DNA of 21,373 nucleotides from Candidatus Bipolaricaulota bacterium (GTDB lineage: Bacteria > Bipolaricaulota > Bipolaricaulia > UBA7950 > UBA9294), in NCBI GenBank assembly GCA_030612175.1, contig JAUWOJ010000014.1, forward strand, positions 1-21,373. The letters run 5' to 3'. The notes under the pieces were generated by a model. The model did no database searches. It was given only the letters and a program-made list of their open reading frames with translations, and had not been told where the DNA came from. Positions 20,863 through 21,373 of this stretch are shown here, in pieces. The translations under genes were made by a program, and so were the position numbers. Position 1 is the first letter of the stretch, and each line of letters begins with the position of its first letter.

Positions 20863-21373
20863 AATCCTGCTCCCTTGCAAATGCGGAGATGTTTATGGTT
20901 CGTAAATAGGCTTCCATCGTATTAGTCTAACCAGAAATACAAGGTACTGCCAGCTCGACTAGCCTCAAATGTCCAAGAATAGTGCTGAGTCCAGAGTCCG
21001 TAGTCAACAGTCAAAGGTCTGAAGCAGTTGAGTAAGGAATCGCACTGCTTCTTCCTACTTAACGACTCGAGTATTTGATTGGATTCCGACACCTGCCCTG
21101 GACCCGATCCAGGGGTCGGCGGAATGACGGAGCGGGGGAATTCCGGGGGACACGTGTGTTATTTCCTTAGCCACTTACTACTTACCACAAACTACGTGCC
21201 GCATTTCCAGGGATGCCAAACAATCTACCCTTCCCGACCTCGCCCCGTGTAGTAGTAGGATTGGAGTTACTACATAGGGTAGAGGAGGGAATTAAAGGGA
21301 GGGGGAGTATCCGTAAACTCTGCGTGGTTGAAAAGAGAAGATAGACAGCCTTCGGAATGTCGCAAATCCGATT
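20863..21373. other. Intergenic region upstream of glnS, no gene found
   Basis: I found no convincing coding frame in 511 bases. It contains a weak possible glnS promoter (minus strand TTAGAC 20930-20925, 16 bases, TATTTA 20908-20903), a REP-like palindrome at 21084-21124 and a GAATTCCGGGGGACA motif near 21137. A 42-codon plus-strand frame at 21213-21344 has no ribosome site and was not accepted. Confidence 0.6.
21084..21124. repeat. REP-like palindromic element
   Basis: An outer TTCCG/CGGAA pair (21084-21088 with 21120-21124) encloses a perfect 7-bp stem CCCTGGA/TCCAGGG (21096-21102 with 21108-21114) and a CCGAC/GTCGG pairing (21086-21090 with 21115-21119). It is followed by TGACGG, as in many dispersed palindromic repeats. 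Only one copy is in this window, so repetition in the genome is inferred. Confidence 0.5.

Noticed and set aside
20863..20880. TTG start six codons upstream for glnS
   Set aside because: The ribosome site AAGGGAG overlaps it and is correctly spaced for the ATG at 20862.
21213..21344. 42-codon plus-strand frame near the right end
   Set aside because: No spacer between any ribosome site and the ATG, low complexity (repeated GTAGTA, GGAGGG) and no recognisable motif.

Overview
The window is a bacterial chromosome segment of medium G+C built around the tuf-secE-nusG-L11/L1-L10/L12-rpoB core. A lipid-exposed-looking outer-membrane barrel protein with a Sec signal peptide points to a diderm. NusG carries an insertion of about 170 residues of the kind known from Thermotoga, and a GTPase of the DRG/TGS type is present. 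Together these suggest a deep-branching, probably uncultured lineage. I cannot name the phylum from the sequence alone.

Layout. 1-396: the 5' part of an exported metallophosphoesterase on the minus strand, running off the window. 555-1199: a DUF47/PhoU-like gene on the minus strand, sharing a compact divergent promoter region with a plus-strand operon at 1330-4264 (EF-G-like GTPase, CBS-pair protein, YjbQ family), whose genes overlap by 4 and 7 bases. 4261-4602: a strong promoter and three tRNA genes, Thr(TGT)-Tyr(GTA)-Thr(GGT). 4700-12977: tuf, rpmG, tRNA-Trp(CCA), secE, nusG, rplK, rplA, rplJ, rplL and rpoB, all on the plus strand and mostly tightly packed, with a stem-loop between rplL and rpoB. 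A Nudix gene overlaps the end of rpoB; rpoC does not follow. 13571-15661: a PriA homologue whose motor motifs are lost. 15663-18170: two minus-strand genes converging on priA, a TGS-domain GTPase and an ATP-cone/uridine-kinase-like fusion. 18475-18948: a small barrel-like exported protein with a clear terminator and an inverted repeat in its promoter. 19096-20862: glutaminyl-tRNA synthetase on the minus strand. 20863-21373: no gene, but a REP-like palindrome.

Function. Most of the window serves gene expression: the elongation factor, the tRNAs it delivers, ribosomal stalk and L1/L11 proteins, the Sec translocase subunit, the transcription factor NusG and the RNA polymerase beta subunit. I see no defence, CRISPR, phage or biosynthetic system. 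The unusual points are inside the housekeeping genes: the NusG insertion, rpoB without rpoC, a motor-dead PriA, an EF-G paralogue without its catalytic histidine, substitutions in RpoB and L11 at antibiotic-contact positions, and several genes whose -10 box lies only 9-12 bases before the start codon, suggesting leaderless or nearly leaderless mRNAs.
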